DNA of 64,000 nucleotides from Actinokineospora auranticolor (GCF_002934265.1 NZ_PTIX01000013.1:1-64000), one strand, 5' to 3'; counted from the first letter of the stretch, positions 17,445 to 27,427 are shown. Notes: generated from the sequence alone by a model not told the origin. Program-made: numbers and translations.

Positions 17445-19273
17445 CGGGTCACCGCCGCGCCGCCGCCGGGGGTGCTGTCAGCCACGTTGTGCTCCTGGGA
17501 GGGGGCTTCGACGACGCCTTCGTCGGCCAGTTCGGCCCGTCGGTGCCGGTCGGGGATCAGGCCCTGCGGCCGGAACCTCATGATGAGCACCAGCGCCAGG
17601 CCGAACAGGAACAACCGCAGGTCCTGGAAGTCGCGCAGCTTCTCCGGCAGCACGATCAGCAGCGCGGAGCCGAGCACCGCGCCGGGGATCGAGGCCATGC
17701 CGCCGAGGATGACCGCCGCGAGCAGCGTCACCGACTCGATGAACTGGAAGCTGTCGTAGGCCACCGTGGACGTCTTGTGCGCGAACACCGCGCCCGCCAG
17801 ACCGGCCAGCGTGGCGCCGATGAGGAAGGCGAGGATCTTGGCCTGGCCGGTCTTGATGCCCATGGCCCGCGCGGCGTCCTCGTCCTCGCGGATGGCGATC
17901 CAGGCGCGGCCGATGCGCGAGTCCTTCAGGTTGGCGAAGACCAGCATGACGACCGCGACCAGCACCACGACGAGGATGTAGTACAGCACGCCGGAGGGCA
18001 GTTTCACGCCGCCGATCTCCAGCGGTGCGCTGAAGGACTGGCCGAACGCGGAGATCGGCGGGATGTCTGGGATGGCGTTGGCGCCACCGGTGAGCCCCCC
18101 GATGTCGTTCTGCGCCGCCTTGCGGAAGATCTCACCGAAGGCCAGCGTCACGATAGCCAGGTAGTCGCCGCGCACCCGCAGGGTCGGGGAGCCGACGATG
18201 GCGCCGAAGACGCCCGCCACCACCGCCGCGACGATCGCGGCGGCGAGGAACGGCAGCTTGATGCCGAACGCGGCGGCCGAGGCCTCGGAGAAGTTCGCCG
18301 CGACGTACGCGCCGATGCCGAGGAAGGCGATGTAGCCGAGGTCGAGCAGGCCCGCGAGGCCGACGACGATGTTGAGGCCGATGGCGGTCGCCGCGTAGAC
18401 GCCGATGTTGACCGCGATCGTCATCCAGTAGTCGGTGCCCGCCTCGGTGAACGGCAGCGCGATGGAGCAGCCGAGCAGCACCACGACGCTCCACAGCCGG
18501 TGCTTGTCGGAGACGTCGGTCAGCCACTTGGTGAAGCCGAGTCCGTTGAGCGCCAGGATGACGCCGCTGATGAAGAACAGCAGCGAGAGGAAGATCGGGC
18601 CCGCGTAGGCGCGCGAGTCGCCGTCGGCGGTGGTGCCCGCGCGCAGCAGCATGGCGACCACCAGCAGCAGCGCGATGAACGCCAGCAGCAGGACCGGGTA
18701 GGCCACCGCGCGGGAGACCTTGCTGTTCCACAGCGGGACCTGCTCCAGCGGTCCGGACCGGTGCGCGAACCACACCACCGCGGCCGCGACCAGCCCGACC
18801 AGGCCACCGAAGGCGACCACACCGTCCGCGGCGGTGGCCGCACCGATGCCACCGCCGTAGTAGATGATGAAGCCGGTGTTGAACAGCGTGATGCCGAACA
18901 GCGCCAGGCCGATGGCGCGGTAGACGCGCCGCTTGGCGGGGATCGGGACGAACGCCAGGACGATCGAGGCGAGGCCGAGCAGCAGGATGAAGCCGCGGAA
19001 GCCCGTCACCCCCCAGGGTTCGTCGAAGAACTGCAGCGTCGACAGCTCGGGGTAGACGCCGTCGTTGAGTTCGAAGGTGACCCACGGCAGCAGCGCCGAG
19101 AGCAGCGCGAGGACACCGCCGAGCAGTGCCAGCGGGCGCAGGTACGCGGGGCGGTCGGCCAGGTAGGCGGTGCCCCGGCGCTCCCCGAGCCTGCAGAGCC
19201 AGATGACCAGGATGATCCCGGCGATGATCAACAGGGCTTGGCCGAGCCACGCCCATCCAGGTGGGATGTTCAC
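17441..19273 (-). CDS. livM: Branched-chain amino-acid ABC transporter permease LivM, N-terminally extended
   Basis: 610-residue permease. The C-terminal about 340 residues are a standard LivM: GLNIVVGLAGLLDLGYIAFLGIGAY, the EAA-like loop GRAWIAIREDEDAARAMGI and GGMASIPGAVLGSALL. The N-terminal about 250 residues add extra membrane segments (QALLIIAGIILVIWL, LALLGGVLALLSALLP, FILLLGLASIVLAFV and others) that ordinary 320-420-residue LivM proteins lack. Extended forms occur in other actinomycetes. The GTG start overlaps the livH stop (GTGA). A short His/Arg-rich tail follows the last membrane segment. Confidence 0.92.
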   Translation of the reverse strand: MNIPPGWAWLGQALLIIAGIILVIWLCRLGERRGTAYLADRPAYLRPLALLGGVLALLSALLPWVTFELNDGVYPELSTLQFFDEPWGVTGFRGFILLLGLASIVLAFVPIPAKRRVYRAIGLALFGITLFNTGFIIYYGGGIGAATAADGVVAFGGLVGLVAAAVVWFAHRSGPLEQVPLWNSKVSRAVAYPVLLLAFIALLLVVAMLLRAGTTADGDSRAYAGPIFLSLLFFISGVILALNGLGFTKWLTDVSDKHRLWSVVVLLGCSIALPFTEAGTDYWMTIAVNIGVYAATAIGLNIVVGLAGLLDLGYIAFLGIGAYVAANFSEASAAAFGIKLPFLAAAIVAAVVAGVFGAIVGSPTLRVRGDYLAIVTLAFGEIFRKAAQNDIGGLTGGANAIPDIPPISAFGQSFSAPLEIGGVKLPSGVLYYILVVVLVAVVMLVFANLKDSRIGRAWIAIREDEDAARAMGIKTGQAKILAFLIGATLAGLAGAVFAHKTSTVAYDSFQFIESVTLLAAVILGGMASIPGAVLGSALLIVLPEKLRDFQDLRLFLFGLALVLIMRFRPQGLIPDRHRRAELADEGVVEAPSQEHNVADSTPGGGAAVTR

Positions 19274-20199
19274 GCTCGCACCCTTTCCGGCTCGCCGAAC
19301 AAGCCCTGCGGGCGGAACACCAGGACCAGGATCAGCAGGACGAAGATCCACACCAGGTCGTAGGCGGTGCCACCGGGCAGGTACTGGCCACCGACGGTCT
19401 TGATGACGCCGATGATGAAGCCGCCGATGACGGCGCCCTTGATGCTGCCGACGCCGCCGAGCACCGCGGCGGTGAAGGCGAAGATGCCGGTGAGGAAGCC
19501 CGCGTCGGTGTCGACGTTGTTGAGGTGGACGCCGTACAGCACGCCCGCGACACCGGCGAGCGCGCCGCCGATGACGAAGGTCAGCACGATGGTGCGGTTG
19601 GGGTCGACGCCCATCAGCCGCGCGGTGTCCGGGTCCTGCGCGGTGGCGCGCATCGCGCGGCCCATGCGGGACCGGGAGATGTAGACCTGCAGCAGGACAG
19701 CGCCGACGATGGCGACCACGATGACCAGCAGCCCGGTCGAGCCGATGACCACGGTCCCGCCGGGCACCTTGAAGGTGATCGGCTCGTCCCAGAACGCCCG
19801 CGGCACGTGCACCGCGGCGGTCGCGCCGGGGAAGGAGAGCCGCACGATTTCCTTGAGCATCACCGAAACGCCCAGCGCCGTGATCAACGGCGCCAGTCGC
19901 GGGGCGTTGCGCAACGGCCGGTAGGCGAAGCGCTCCATGAGCACCGCGAGCACGACGGCGACGACCACGGCTCCCACGAGCATGGCCAGCAGCGCGAGCG
20001 GCCAGGTCTGCTGCCAGCTCTCGGGGATGAACCAATTGTAGGTGGCGAGCGCGCCGAACACGCTCACCATGAACACCTCGCCGTGCGCGAAGTTGATCAA
20101 CTGGATGATGCCGTACACCATCGTGTAGCCGAGTGCGATGAGCGCGATCTGCCCACCGAGCACCAGGCCGCTTATGAGCTGCTGTAGCAGCGTGGCCAC
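19270..20199 (-). CDS. livH: Branched-chain amino-acid ABC transporter permease LivH
   Basis: 309-residue permease with about eight membrane segments. Family hallmarks are GYTMVYGIIQLINFAHGE near the N-terminus, the EAA loop MGRAMRATAQDPDTARLMGV, and GVLGGVGS-type glycine-rich segments (AAVLGGVGSIKGAVIGGFII). The start is set at the GTG at 20199 because GGAGG sits five bases upstream; an upstream TTG at 20211 would add four residues but lacks such a site. It is separated from livK by a hairpin. Confidence 0.93.
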   Translation of the reverse strand: MATLLQQLISGLVLGGQIALIALGYTMVYGIIQLINFAHGEVFMVSVFGALATYNWFIPESWQQTWPLALLAMLVGAVVVAVVLAVLMERFAYRPLRNAPRLAPLITALGVSVMLKEIVRLSFPGATAAVHVPRAFWDEPITFKVPGGTVVIGSTGLLVIVVAIVGAVLLQVYISRSRMGRAMRATAQDPDTARLMGVDPNRTIVLTFVIGGALAGVAGVLYGVHLNNVDTDAGFLTGIFAFTAAVLGGVGSIKGAVIGGFIIGVIKTVGGQYLPGGTAYDLVWIFVLLILVLVFRPQGLFGEPERVRA

Positions 20200-20217
20200 A
20201 TCTGCCTCCAAGAGCAG

Positions 20218-20243
20218 CGGGGGCGGCCGTGATGCCCGCCCCC
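20218..20243 (-). terminator. Intra-operon hairpin between livK and livH
   Basis: GGGGGCGG/CCGCCCCC arms in the 79-bp gap. It probably acts as a partial terminator or 3'-end stabiliser, letting the binding protein be made in excess over the permeases. Confidence 0.5.
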
Positions 20244-20278
20244 GCCACGTCCGATCAGTCGGGACTAGTCGATCCGGC

Positions 20279-21523
20279 TCAGCCGCCGAAGGTGCCGGTC
20301 TCGTCCGGGTTCCACTTGCCGCCGGACACCTTGTAGACGGTCATCAGCTTGTTGGTGCTGTCGCCGTACTGGTCGAACTTGAGCTCACCGGTGGCACCCG
20401 GCGCGGAGAAGGACCCGACGTTGGTGATCAGGGCCGCGCGCTGGCTCTCGCTCCAGTCGCCGCTCTTCACCGTCTGCGCGAGGGCGCCGATGATGACGTT
20501 GGCGGCGTCGTAGGAGAAGGCGCCGTACGCACCGAGCTCGTCCTTGTACTTCTTGGCCTTGTACGCGTCGACGAACGCCTTCGCGGTGTCGAGGCTGTCG
20601 ACGGGGGCGCCGACCGAGGTGGCCAGGTCACCCTCCTTGCCGCCGAGCTCGATGAACTTCGGGTCGTAGACGCCGTCGCCGCCCATCACCGGGACGTTGA
20701 GGCCCAGGTCCTTGGCCTGCTTGGACAGCGGGCCCGCCTGCGGGTACTCGCCGCCGTAGTAGATGGCGTCCGGGTTGGCGCCGCGGACGGCGTTGATGAC
20801 GGTGGAGAAGTCGGTGTCCTTCTCGCCGACCTTCTCGGTGGCGACGATCTTCGCGCCGTCCTTCTCGGCCTGCTTCTTGAACTCCGAGGCCAGGCCCTCA
20901 CCGTAGGTCTTGCCGTCGGTGATGATGGCGATGCTCTTCTTGCCCGCCTTGCCCACGAGGTACTTGGCCGCGAACGGGCCCTGCACGTCGTCGGTGGCGC
21001 AGACGCGGAAGTAGTTGTCGTACTTGCGCTTCGGGTTGTTCAGGAAGTCGTCGCCGCGGGTGAGCGACGGGCTGGTGTTCGCGGGCGACACCTGCACGAT
21101 CTTCTTGGCCTGCAGCACCGGCTGCACGCTCTGCGCGACCGACGAGTTCAGGGTGCCGATGACGCCGATGACCTTGGCGTTGGAGGAGAGCCGGGTCGCG
21201 GCCTGCGCTCCGACCTGCGGAGTCGCCTGGTCGTCCTCGGTCTGGACCTTGAGCTTGTAGCCCGGCACGGCGCACTTCTCGTTGGCCTGCTCGACCGCGA
21301 GCTCCGCCGAGTTGCGGATGCCGAGACCGAGCGCGGACAGACCACCGGACTGCGGCGCGATGACGCCGATGACAAGGGTGTCCTTGCTCTGGTCGCAACC
21401 CTGCTGGGTGTTGCTGCTGTTGTTACCCCCGCTGGAGCCCGACTCCGTCTTGTTCGTGCCACAGGCTGCGAGCAACAACGCGCTGGCGACCAGCACCGCG
21501 GCCTTCACCGTCTGGTTACGCAC
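20279..21523 (-). CDS. livK: Branched-chain amino-acid-type substrate-binding lipoprotein
   Basis: 414-residue periplasmic-binding protein (Peripl_BP_6 fold). The signal peptide ends in a lipobox (ALLLAAC), so the mature protein is anchored to the outer face of the membrane. The ligand-binding domain shows LVIGVIAPQSGGLSALG, VIGTLNSSVAQSVQPVL, NYFRVCATDDVQGPFAAKYL and DAIYYGGEYPQAGPL, as in Leu/Ile/Val and related receptors. The GTG start has GAGAAGGGA about six bases upstream. It is first in the liv operon. The true substrate (amino acid, urea or short amide) is not decided by sequence. Confidence 0.93.
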   Translation of the reverse strand: MRNQTVKAAVLVASALLLAACGTNKTESGSSGGNNSSNTQQGCDQSKDTLVIGVIAPQSGGLSALGLGIRNSAELAVEQANEKCAVPGYKLKVQTEDDQATPQVGAQAATRLSSNAKVIGVIGTLNSSVAQSVQPVLQAKKIVQVSPANTSPSLTRGDDFLNNPKRKYDNYFRVCATDDVQGPFAAKYLVGKAGKKSIAIITDGKTYGEGLASEFKKQAEKDGAKIVATEKVGEKDTDFSTVINAVRGANPDAIYYGGEYPQAGPLSKQAKDLGLNVPVMGGDGVYDPKFIELGGKEGDLATSVGAPVDSLDTAKAFVDAYKAKKYKDELGAYGAFSYDAANVIIGALAQTVKSGDWSESQRAALITNVGSFSAPGATGELKFDQYGDSTNKLMTVYKVSGGKWNPDETGTFGG

Positions 21524-21788
21524 GTGATGTCCCTTCTCCGCTTTCGTCCGGACAATGCGTGTAAGCATGCCGAACCCCGCCCTCATACCTGTTGGAGGGT
21601 TGCGCCGGAACGTAGTGACCGATTGCGACGTAGTCACGTGCCTGGGCTCCTCGTGACCAGACTGCAACGAAAGGGCGCGGTGGTGTCCGCAGTCCGGACA
21701 TCCGGTACCTGATCGGGATTACCGGGCGGCGTCTCAAGTTCACAACAACGGGTTACGGTGGGTCACGCCGGGCCGTAGGGTTTTCCCG

Positions 21789-23678
21789 GTGCGGGTTCGC
21801 AAACGGGCGCTGGCCTGGGGATCGTGCGTGCTCCTGATCGGTGTGGCGGTCGTGCTGCTCCGCGCTCCCGATGACTCTCCGCGTCCAGGCGAGGAGTCAC
21901 CTCACCCGGCGCCTCCTCCGGAACGGGTGAACAGGTATGCGGCGGATGACGTTGTGCTCCCGGAGAAAGGACCGCCGCCGGATACTCCGCGCGACATTAG
22001 GGCCCGACCGGCGCCCGGCAGGCTCGTCGTCACGTGGAACGCGAGCGAACGGGCTACCGGATACCGGATCCGGTGGGCCGATCGGACCAGACTGGTCGCC
22101 ACCCCGGACACCCAACTGGACGATTTGCGCGACGGCGAACAGTACCGGGTCGAGGTGCGCGCGGTGGACGCGTACGGCCAGGTGTCGGAACCCGGTCGGG
22201 CCGTCGGCACCCCCGGCCCCGAGCCGCGGTGGCAGGACGGCCTGACCGGCCTGCTCGACGAGTTCCCCGACGACCGCACCCTGCTCGCCGACCGCCCGGG
22301 CTCGCGCTGGCACCTGTCCGGCTACCGGGGCTGCGTGGGCCTGGGCAGAAGCGTCGAGGGGGAAGTGGGGCTGCCGATCGACCTGGGCTGCGGCGCCGAC
22401 GAGGCCGTCCTGCGGGCACGCGCTCCCCTGCGCCTGGGCCCCGACGGCGTCCTGGGGCGCTTCGCGGTCCTGACCGACGCTGCGGGCCCGGGCGGGCGGC
22501 TGACGATGGACCTGGTGCCGGGCCCGGCGGACCGGATCGGGTCGGGGCGGCGGGACGACCCGGCGCTGCTGCCCGCGGGGACCGTGCGCACGGTGGTGGA
22601 CGACGTCGGGGCGCGGGTGGTGGCGGGGTCGGGGCTGGACGTGCTGCCGGGGGCGCCGTCGGGGGTGCGGCCGGGTCCGCGCGGGGCGGGGGCGCTGCAC
22701 CTGGTGGAGGTGCTCGTGACGACCGGCGGGGTGCGGGTGCGCCAGGACGGGGTGGAGGTGGCGTCGGCGCCGGTGGTGCCCCGGTGGCGGGAGGCGTACG
22801 CGCTTGTCGGGATACACGCGCCCCCGGGGCGGCGGGCGCGGGTGCACGTGGCGGGGGCGGGGTTCAGCGGCGCGGCGTCGGCGGACCCGCGGGTGCTGGA
22901 GACGCCGGTGAACCTGTCGACGAGGCAGGTCCTGGACCCGGCGGCGGAGGCGCCGTCGGTCGGGACCGTCCGGCGGCCGCTGGCGACGGCCGAGAGCGCC
23001 CGGTTCGTGGTGACGATGGTGATGTCGGCGGGGATGGACGTGGCGGGCGCCCGGGTGCAGGTGGGGACGTGGACGCTGCCCGCCCGGCAGGCGGTGCCGG
23101 GGCCGCCGCCCGCACCGGGCGCGGCGGTGACGGTGGTGGCGGACGTACCGCCGGAGTTGCTGGGTCCTTCCGGTCCGGATCCCTTGACCCCCTTGGTGGT
23201 CCGCGCGCCGGGTGCGGGTGAGGGGGCGCTGGTCCAGGAGAGCTACCTGGAGGTCGTCCCGATCCCCGCGGCCCCGACCCCCATGACCACAACGCAACCC
23301 GCCCGGACGGACCGCCCCCGCGCCACCACGGACGCGATGCCCACGGCCACCGTGACCCTGGGCGATTCGGTGGGGCGACCGTTACCCACAACGACGGTCA
23401 CCCCACAGGGCCGTCTGCTACTTCTGGTGACCCTCAACGGATCCACGGCGCAGTGGGACACGGGTGGGTTGGAGGGGGTGCAGGGTTTCCAACTGTGGCT
23501 GGACGGCCGCCTGGCCGCGTCGCTGCCGACGTCGACCGCCACCGGGGCGCCTGGCGGCACCTACCCCATCCCGGTCGGGCTGACCGGACGCGCTAGAGGC
23601 GAACACACCGTGGAAGTGCGCGTTGTGGGGACGACGGGCACGACCTCGTCCACCCTCACCCACTTCACCACGGAGTAG
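21789..23678 (+). CDS. Membrane-anchored protein with fibronectin type III domain
   Basis: 629-residue exported protein. A short basic N-terminus and one membrane segment (ALAWGSCVLLIGVAVVLL) precede a Pro-rich linker. A fibronectin-III domain follows at about residues 63-145 (DTPRDIRARPAPGRLVVTWN; GYRIRWAD; YRVEVRAVDAYGQVSEPG). The next region resembles a jelly-roll/concanavalin-type beta-sandwich (TLLADRPGSRWHLSGYRG ... VRVRQDGVEVASAPV). A further beta-rich domain at the C-terminus ends VRVVGTTGTTSSTL. It probably acts at the cell surface; the ligand is unknown. The GTG at 21789 is the only start before the membrane segment. Confidence 0.75.
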   Translation: MRVRKRALAWGSCVLLIGVAVVLLRAPDDSPRPGEESPHPAPPPERVNRYAADDVVLPEKGPPPDTPRDIRARPAPGRLVVTWNASERATGYRIRWADRTRLVATPDTQLDDLRDGEQYRVEVRAVDAYGQVSEPGRAVGTPGPEPRWQDGLTGLLDEFPDDRTLLADRPGSRWHLSGYRGCVGLGRSVEGEVGLPIDLGCGADEAVLRARAPLRLGPDGVLGRFAVLTDAAGPGGRLTMDLVPGPADRIGSGRRDDPALLPAGTVRTVVDDVGARVVAGSGLDVLPGAPSGVRPGPRGAGALHLVEVLVTTGGVRVRQDGVEVASAPVVPRWREAYALVGIHAPPGRRARVHVAGAGFSGAASADPRVLETPVNLSTRQVLDPAAEAPSVGTVRRPLATAESARFVVTMVMSAGMDVAGARVQVGTWTLPARQAVPGPPPAPGAAVTVVADVPPELLGPSGPDPLTPLVVRAPGAGEGALVQESYLEVVPIPAAPTPMTTTQPARTDRPRATTDAMPTATVTLGDSVGRPLPTTTVTPQGRLLLLVTLNGSTAQWDTGGLEGVQGFQLWLDGRLAASLPTSTATGAPGGTYPIPVGLTGRARGEHTVEVRVVGTTGTTSSTLTHFTTE

Positions 23679-24056
23679 CACTCCCCCGTCGGCGCCGGCC
23701 CGTGTCGCCGTCGGTCGACCCGCCCCGGCGGCGCACCGGGTGTTCGAGGTGCCGGGCACTGGCGCGCGACGCGTTCGAGAACGAACCCGCTGTGGTCAAA
23801 CGACTCTTGTCACGGCTGACCGGTCCGCCAACCCATTCCGGTGTCACCGCTCATCAACCGCACCGCGAGCCGATCCGCCCTGCGCGCTCCACAGGCGGGT
23901 ATGCCCGCACGACGCGCAGGGCCACGTGGTCTCCGGTCGACGCCGATCCGCGACCGAACCACCCGGTGCCCACAAGCCGGCCCGCGACACCGCCGACCAA
24001 CCGCTCTCGAGAACCGTTCCTACCCGCCGGGAGCCACACGGCTCCACATCACCCAC
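23679..24056. other. Intergenic, nothing supported
   Basis: 378 bp between the FN3 protein and the end of pdtaR. Open frames here are composition artefacts, and no hairpin or known motif was found. Confidence 0.5.
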
Positions 24057-24656
24057 TCAGGTGATGTTCTCCACGACCGCCTCGGCCACGGCCTTCATCG
24101 TCGTCCGCCGGTCCATCGCCGTCCGCTGGATCCAGCGGAACGCCTCGGGCTCGGACAGCCCCTGCTTGGTCATCAGCAGCCCCTTGGCCCGCTCGATGAC
24201 CTTGCGCGTCTCCAACCGCTCGGTCAGCCCGGCCACCTCGTTCTCCAGGGCCTGCAACTCCGAGAACCGGCTCACCGCCAACTCGATGGCGGGCACCAGG
24301 TCGTGCTTCGCGAACGGCTTGACCAGGTAGGCCATCGCCCCGGCGTCGCGCGCCCGCTCCACCAGTTCCCGCTGCGAGAACGCCGTCAGCATCACCACCG
24401 GCGCGATCCGCTCCCCCGCGATCATCGTCGCCGCGTCGATGCCGTCCATTTTGGGCATCTTGACGTCCAGGATCACCAGATCGGGCCGCAACTCCCCGGC
24501 CAGCCGAACGGCCTCCTCGCCGTCCCCGGCCTCCCCGGCGACCTCGTACCCCTCTTCCCGCAACATCTCGACCAGGTCGAGCCTGATCAACGCCTCGTCC
24601 TCAGCCACAAGCACACGCCGCGGGGTGGGCCGGGCCTCGGCAGCCGTACCGGTCAC
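24057..24656 (-). CDS. pdtaR: ANTAR-domain response regulator PdtaR
   Basis: 199-residue response regulator: a receiver domain (residues about 13-128; phospho-acceptor Asp in DLVILDVKMPKMDG, switch residues in VMLTAFS, Lys in YLVKPF) followed by an ANTAR RNA-binding domain (ETRKVIERAKGLLMTKQGLS, FRWIQRTAMDRRTTM). Highly similar to the mycobacterial PdtaR (Rv1626), which is phosphorylated by PdtaS and acts as an antiterminator. No kinase gene is adjacent. The GTG start has AGGAGGA upstream. Its position near rpsA, polA and a tRNA-Leu matches other actinobacteria. Confidence 0.95.
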   Translation of the reverse strand: MTGTAAEARPTPRRVLVAEDEALIRLDLVEMLREEGYEVAGEAGDGEEAVRLAGELRPDLVILDVKMPKMDGIDAATMIAGERIAPVVMLTAFSQRELVERARDAGAMAYLVKPFAKHDLVPAIELAVSRFSELQALENEVAGLTERLETRKVIERAKGLLMTKQGLSEPEAFRWIQRTAMDRRTTMKAVAEAVVENIT

Positions 24657-24804
24657 CGGGGTCCTCCTGTCAGTAGCCTGCGAAAACGGAGCCTGAAGCC
24701 TACCGCCGCCCCGCCCACCCCCACCTCCCCGACGCGCGTGATCGCGCTGACACCCCACCTCCGAACACACCCGACCACCTGATCGCGTACAGTTGCGCCC
24801 CGAC

Positions 24805-24878
24805 GCCCCTGTAGCCCAACCGGCAGAGGCAACGGACTCAAAACCCGTCCAGTGTGCGTTCGAATCGCACCAGGGGCA
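24805..24878 (+). tRNA. tRNA-Leu (CAA anticodon), short variable arm
   Basis: 74-nt cloverleaf. The acceptor stem GCCCCTG pairs with CAGGGGC, the anticodon loop CTCAAAA has CAA after the invariant T33, and the T-arm is GTGCG-TTCGAAT-CGCAC, followed by discriminator A; CCA is not encoded. The variable region is only 5 nt, whereas tRNA-Leu normally carries a long extra arm. The innermost anticodon-stem pair is an A-C mismatch. Confidence 0.85.
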
Positions 24879-24892
24879 CGTCTCACCACCGC

Positions 24893-24939
24893 CAAGATCG
24901 GCCCATGACCTGCGGAAGCACGGTCGTGGGCCGATCTTG
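24893..24939 (+). terminator. Hairpin downstream of tRNA-Leu
   Basis: Perfect 13-bp arms (CAAGATCGGCCCA and its complement at 24927-24939), extended inwards by GACC/GGTC, begin 15 bases after the tRNA. Confidence 0.8.
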
Positions 24940-25185
24940 TACGGCACTCTCCGCCCGACGGCACCGACCTGCCCGGTTGGGCGCAACGGGCTCGTACTCG
25001 TTGATCCAGGCGCCGAGGACCGGCTGGCGACGAAGTGGACGGTGTCGGACTCGGTGGTGGCGGATCAGGGGTGTTGGCACGGGAAGGCGGCCAGTTCGCC
25101 TGCGTGGGAGACACCTCCGGTGCGGCACGCTCCGCGCGATCGCTCGGCCACGAGGTGCGCTGGTGGCGTTGGCACACTGGATCAC

Positions 25186-26837
25186 ATGACAGGGTTGACC
25201 GCCGCGCTCGTGGTCGAGGGTCGCGTCCCGCGGGCCCCTGCTCTCGCGCCGAACGGGCGCCTGCTCTGCTACGTCCTCGCTCCCACCGGTCGAATGGGCG
25301 ACCACCTCGACACCGCGCTCTGGCTGGCCGACGTCGAGGGCGGCGGTGTGTGCAGACGGGTGACCGCCGACAGCGCGACGGAGTCCCGCGCCCGTTGGTC
25401 GGTGGACTCGCGTGCGTTGTATTTCCTGTCCGACCGCGCTGAGCGGGGCACTCCGCAGTTGCACCGCCTTGGTCTCGGCGATGGCGTGGTGGTCGCGGTG
25501 ACCGGTTGGCGCGCGGGCATCATCGACCACCTGCCGCTGGCCGACCCCGACCTGGTCGCTCTGCTCGCCGAAGACGAGCCCACCGAGCGGGAGTCGCGCC
25601 GCGTCCGGGACCGCGACGACGCCATTGTCGTCGGTGAGCGTGAACCGCGGGCCCGGTTGCGGCTGCTCGACTCGCGTACCGGCCGGGTCGACACCCCGAG
25701 CGGGTTCGGTGACCGGCACGTCGTGGCACTGCGGCAGCGGCCCGACGGTGGTCCGCTCGCCGTGCTCACGCAGGCAAGCGCGGACGTGGACTACGGCCCC
25801 CGCACCTGCCGGTTGCACCTGTTCGACACCGCGACGGGAGCCGTGGAGGACCTCGGACCGGTCGAGGCCTGCGCGTCTTCTCCGGCCTGGTGGCCGGGCG
25901 AGGACGGGTGGCACCTCGGTTACGTCGCCCTCACCCCGCCGCTCCTCCAAGCCGGCACCGCGGTGTTCGACCTGGCCCTGAGCAGTCGCGTCCGCCGCAA
26001 CCGCACGGCGGGCCTTCCGATGTGCCCCACCGAGTTGTGCCAGACCGGCGCTGCCCCTCTGGTGGCTTACCGCGCCGCCGACGGCCTCGAATTGGACGGT
26101 CTACTCGTATCGCCCGTCGGAGAATCCGCTTCGGACGGCCCGTTTCCACTAGTCACGCTCGTGCACGGCGGACCCTACGACCGGTACGCCGATCGACTCC
26201 AACTGTTCTGGTTCCCCAGCGCGCAGTGGCTGGCCACCGCGGGCTACGCCGTGTTCCTGCCCAACCCGCGCGGCGGCCAAGGCCACGGTCACGGGTTCGC
26301 CGCCCGCGTCGCGGGCAGGGTGGGCCGGGAGGAGTGGACCGACACCCTGACCGGGATCGACCTGCTCATCGCCGAGGGCGTCGCGGACCCCGATCGGCTG
26401 GGCATCGCCGGTGGGAGCCACGGCGGATTCATGGCCGCCTGGGCGATCGGGCAGACCGACCGGTTCCGGGCCGCGCTGGTCAGTTCCGGCGTCACGGATT
26501 GGGGGATGCTCGCCGCGATCGGGGAGAACGGCCAGTTCGAGGCCGCGCTCGGGGGCAGTACCGGATGGGACGGGATCGGCCCACACCCGCATGACGCGCT
26601 CAGCCCGGTTCCTTCGCCCGCCGCGTCCGCACCCCGGTGCTCATCCTGCACGGCGCGGAGGACACCAACGTCCCCCTCGGCCAAGCCGTGTACTTCCACC
26701 GGGCACTGCGCCACTTCGGCGCCGAGCACGAGTTCGTGGTCTACCCGCGGGAAAGCCACTCGATCCGGGAACGCAACCACCAACTCGACGTGCTGCGCCG
26801 CACGCGTGCCTGGTTCGACCGCTGGCTCCGGCCCTGA
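25186..26837 (+). pseudogene. S9 family prolyl-oligopeptidase-like peptidase with one frameshift
   Basis: Acylaminoacyl-peptidase-type serine hydrolase: an N-terminal WD40/propeller-like half (TESRARWSVDSRALYFLSD and similar blades), then the alpha/beta-hydrolase catalytic half. The nucleophile elbow is GIAGGSHGGFMAAWA; PNPRGGQGHGHGF and VTLVHGGPYDRYADRLQLF are also present. The catalytic Asp (HGAEDTNVPLGQAVYFHRAL) and His (YPRESHSI) occur only in the +1 frame, which resumes near 26610 and stops at 26837. One base appears missing around 26605-26612 (...ALSPV / FARRVRTPVLILHG). All catalytic residues survive, so this is either a very recent mutation or a sequencing error. Confidence 0.8.
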
Positions 26838-27427
26838 CCGGGGATGCCTGTTGCGGCGTCGGCGTTCCCGGGCGTCGACGAGCGAACGCGTCCTTGAGCT
26901 GTGTCGCGAGGTGGCCTGCCGGTTGGTCGCCCAAGTCCCGGTCGAACGGTGAGACCGCGCGGGTGGGCGAGGCGGGAGCGGTGCTGGATGACCGGCGGGG
27001 ATGACGACGAGGCGCTCGACGCGGGCTGCGGTTCCGTCGAGCGGTCCCCGGGCGGGACCGCCGGTAGCCGACCAGCCGGTCCGGAACGGCCACGCCCGCT
27101 GGATAGGGCGGCGGTTCGGGCGGCGTGACGACCGTCCACCAAAGAATTGCTTTGTGGAAATGTACGGCAAACGGACTCAGGTACCAATACCGGTACGCCC
27201 GCCGACAAACGGCTACCGCGAATCTCGATCACGTCACGCCATAGGTTGTGACCTGGGAATCTCTTCACCCGAACGGCGGTCTTGAATGCTTTCCCCAATT
27301 GATCCGAATGGATGTCGTTGACACCTTCGGCGCTTTATGCCAGCCTCGAAGAGATCGGTCGTCGCGTCCGGAATCGACGGATCCGGTCATCGGAAGCAGT
27401 CCACGATCAACACATGGGAGGCGTGGC
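26838..27427. other. 590-bp intergenic region before RiPP cassette A
   Basis: No gene is supported. From about 27140 the base composition is noticeably more AT-rich than the surroundings, as expected of a promoter region. A TTGACA occurs at 27318-27323 but has no well-spaced partner hexamer, so no promoter is called. Confidence 0.5.

Noticed and set aside
17489-19363. 624-codon plus-strand frame opposite livM
   Set aside because: Asp/Glu/Arg/Gln-only low-complexity translation opposite a conserved permease.
27318-27340. sigma70-type promoter for cassette A at TTGACA
   Set aside because: No -10-like hexamer at 16-18 bp spacing; a TATGCC lies only 12 bp away.
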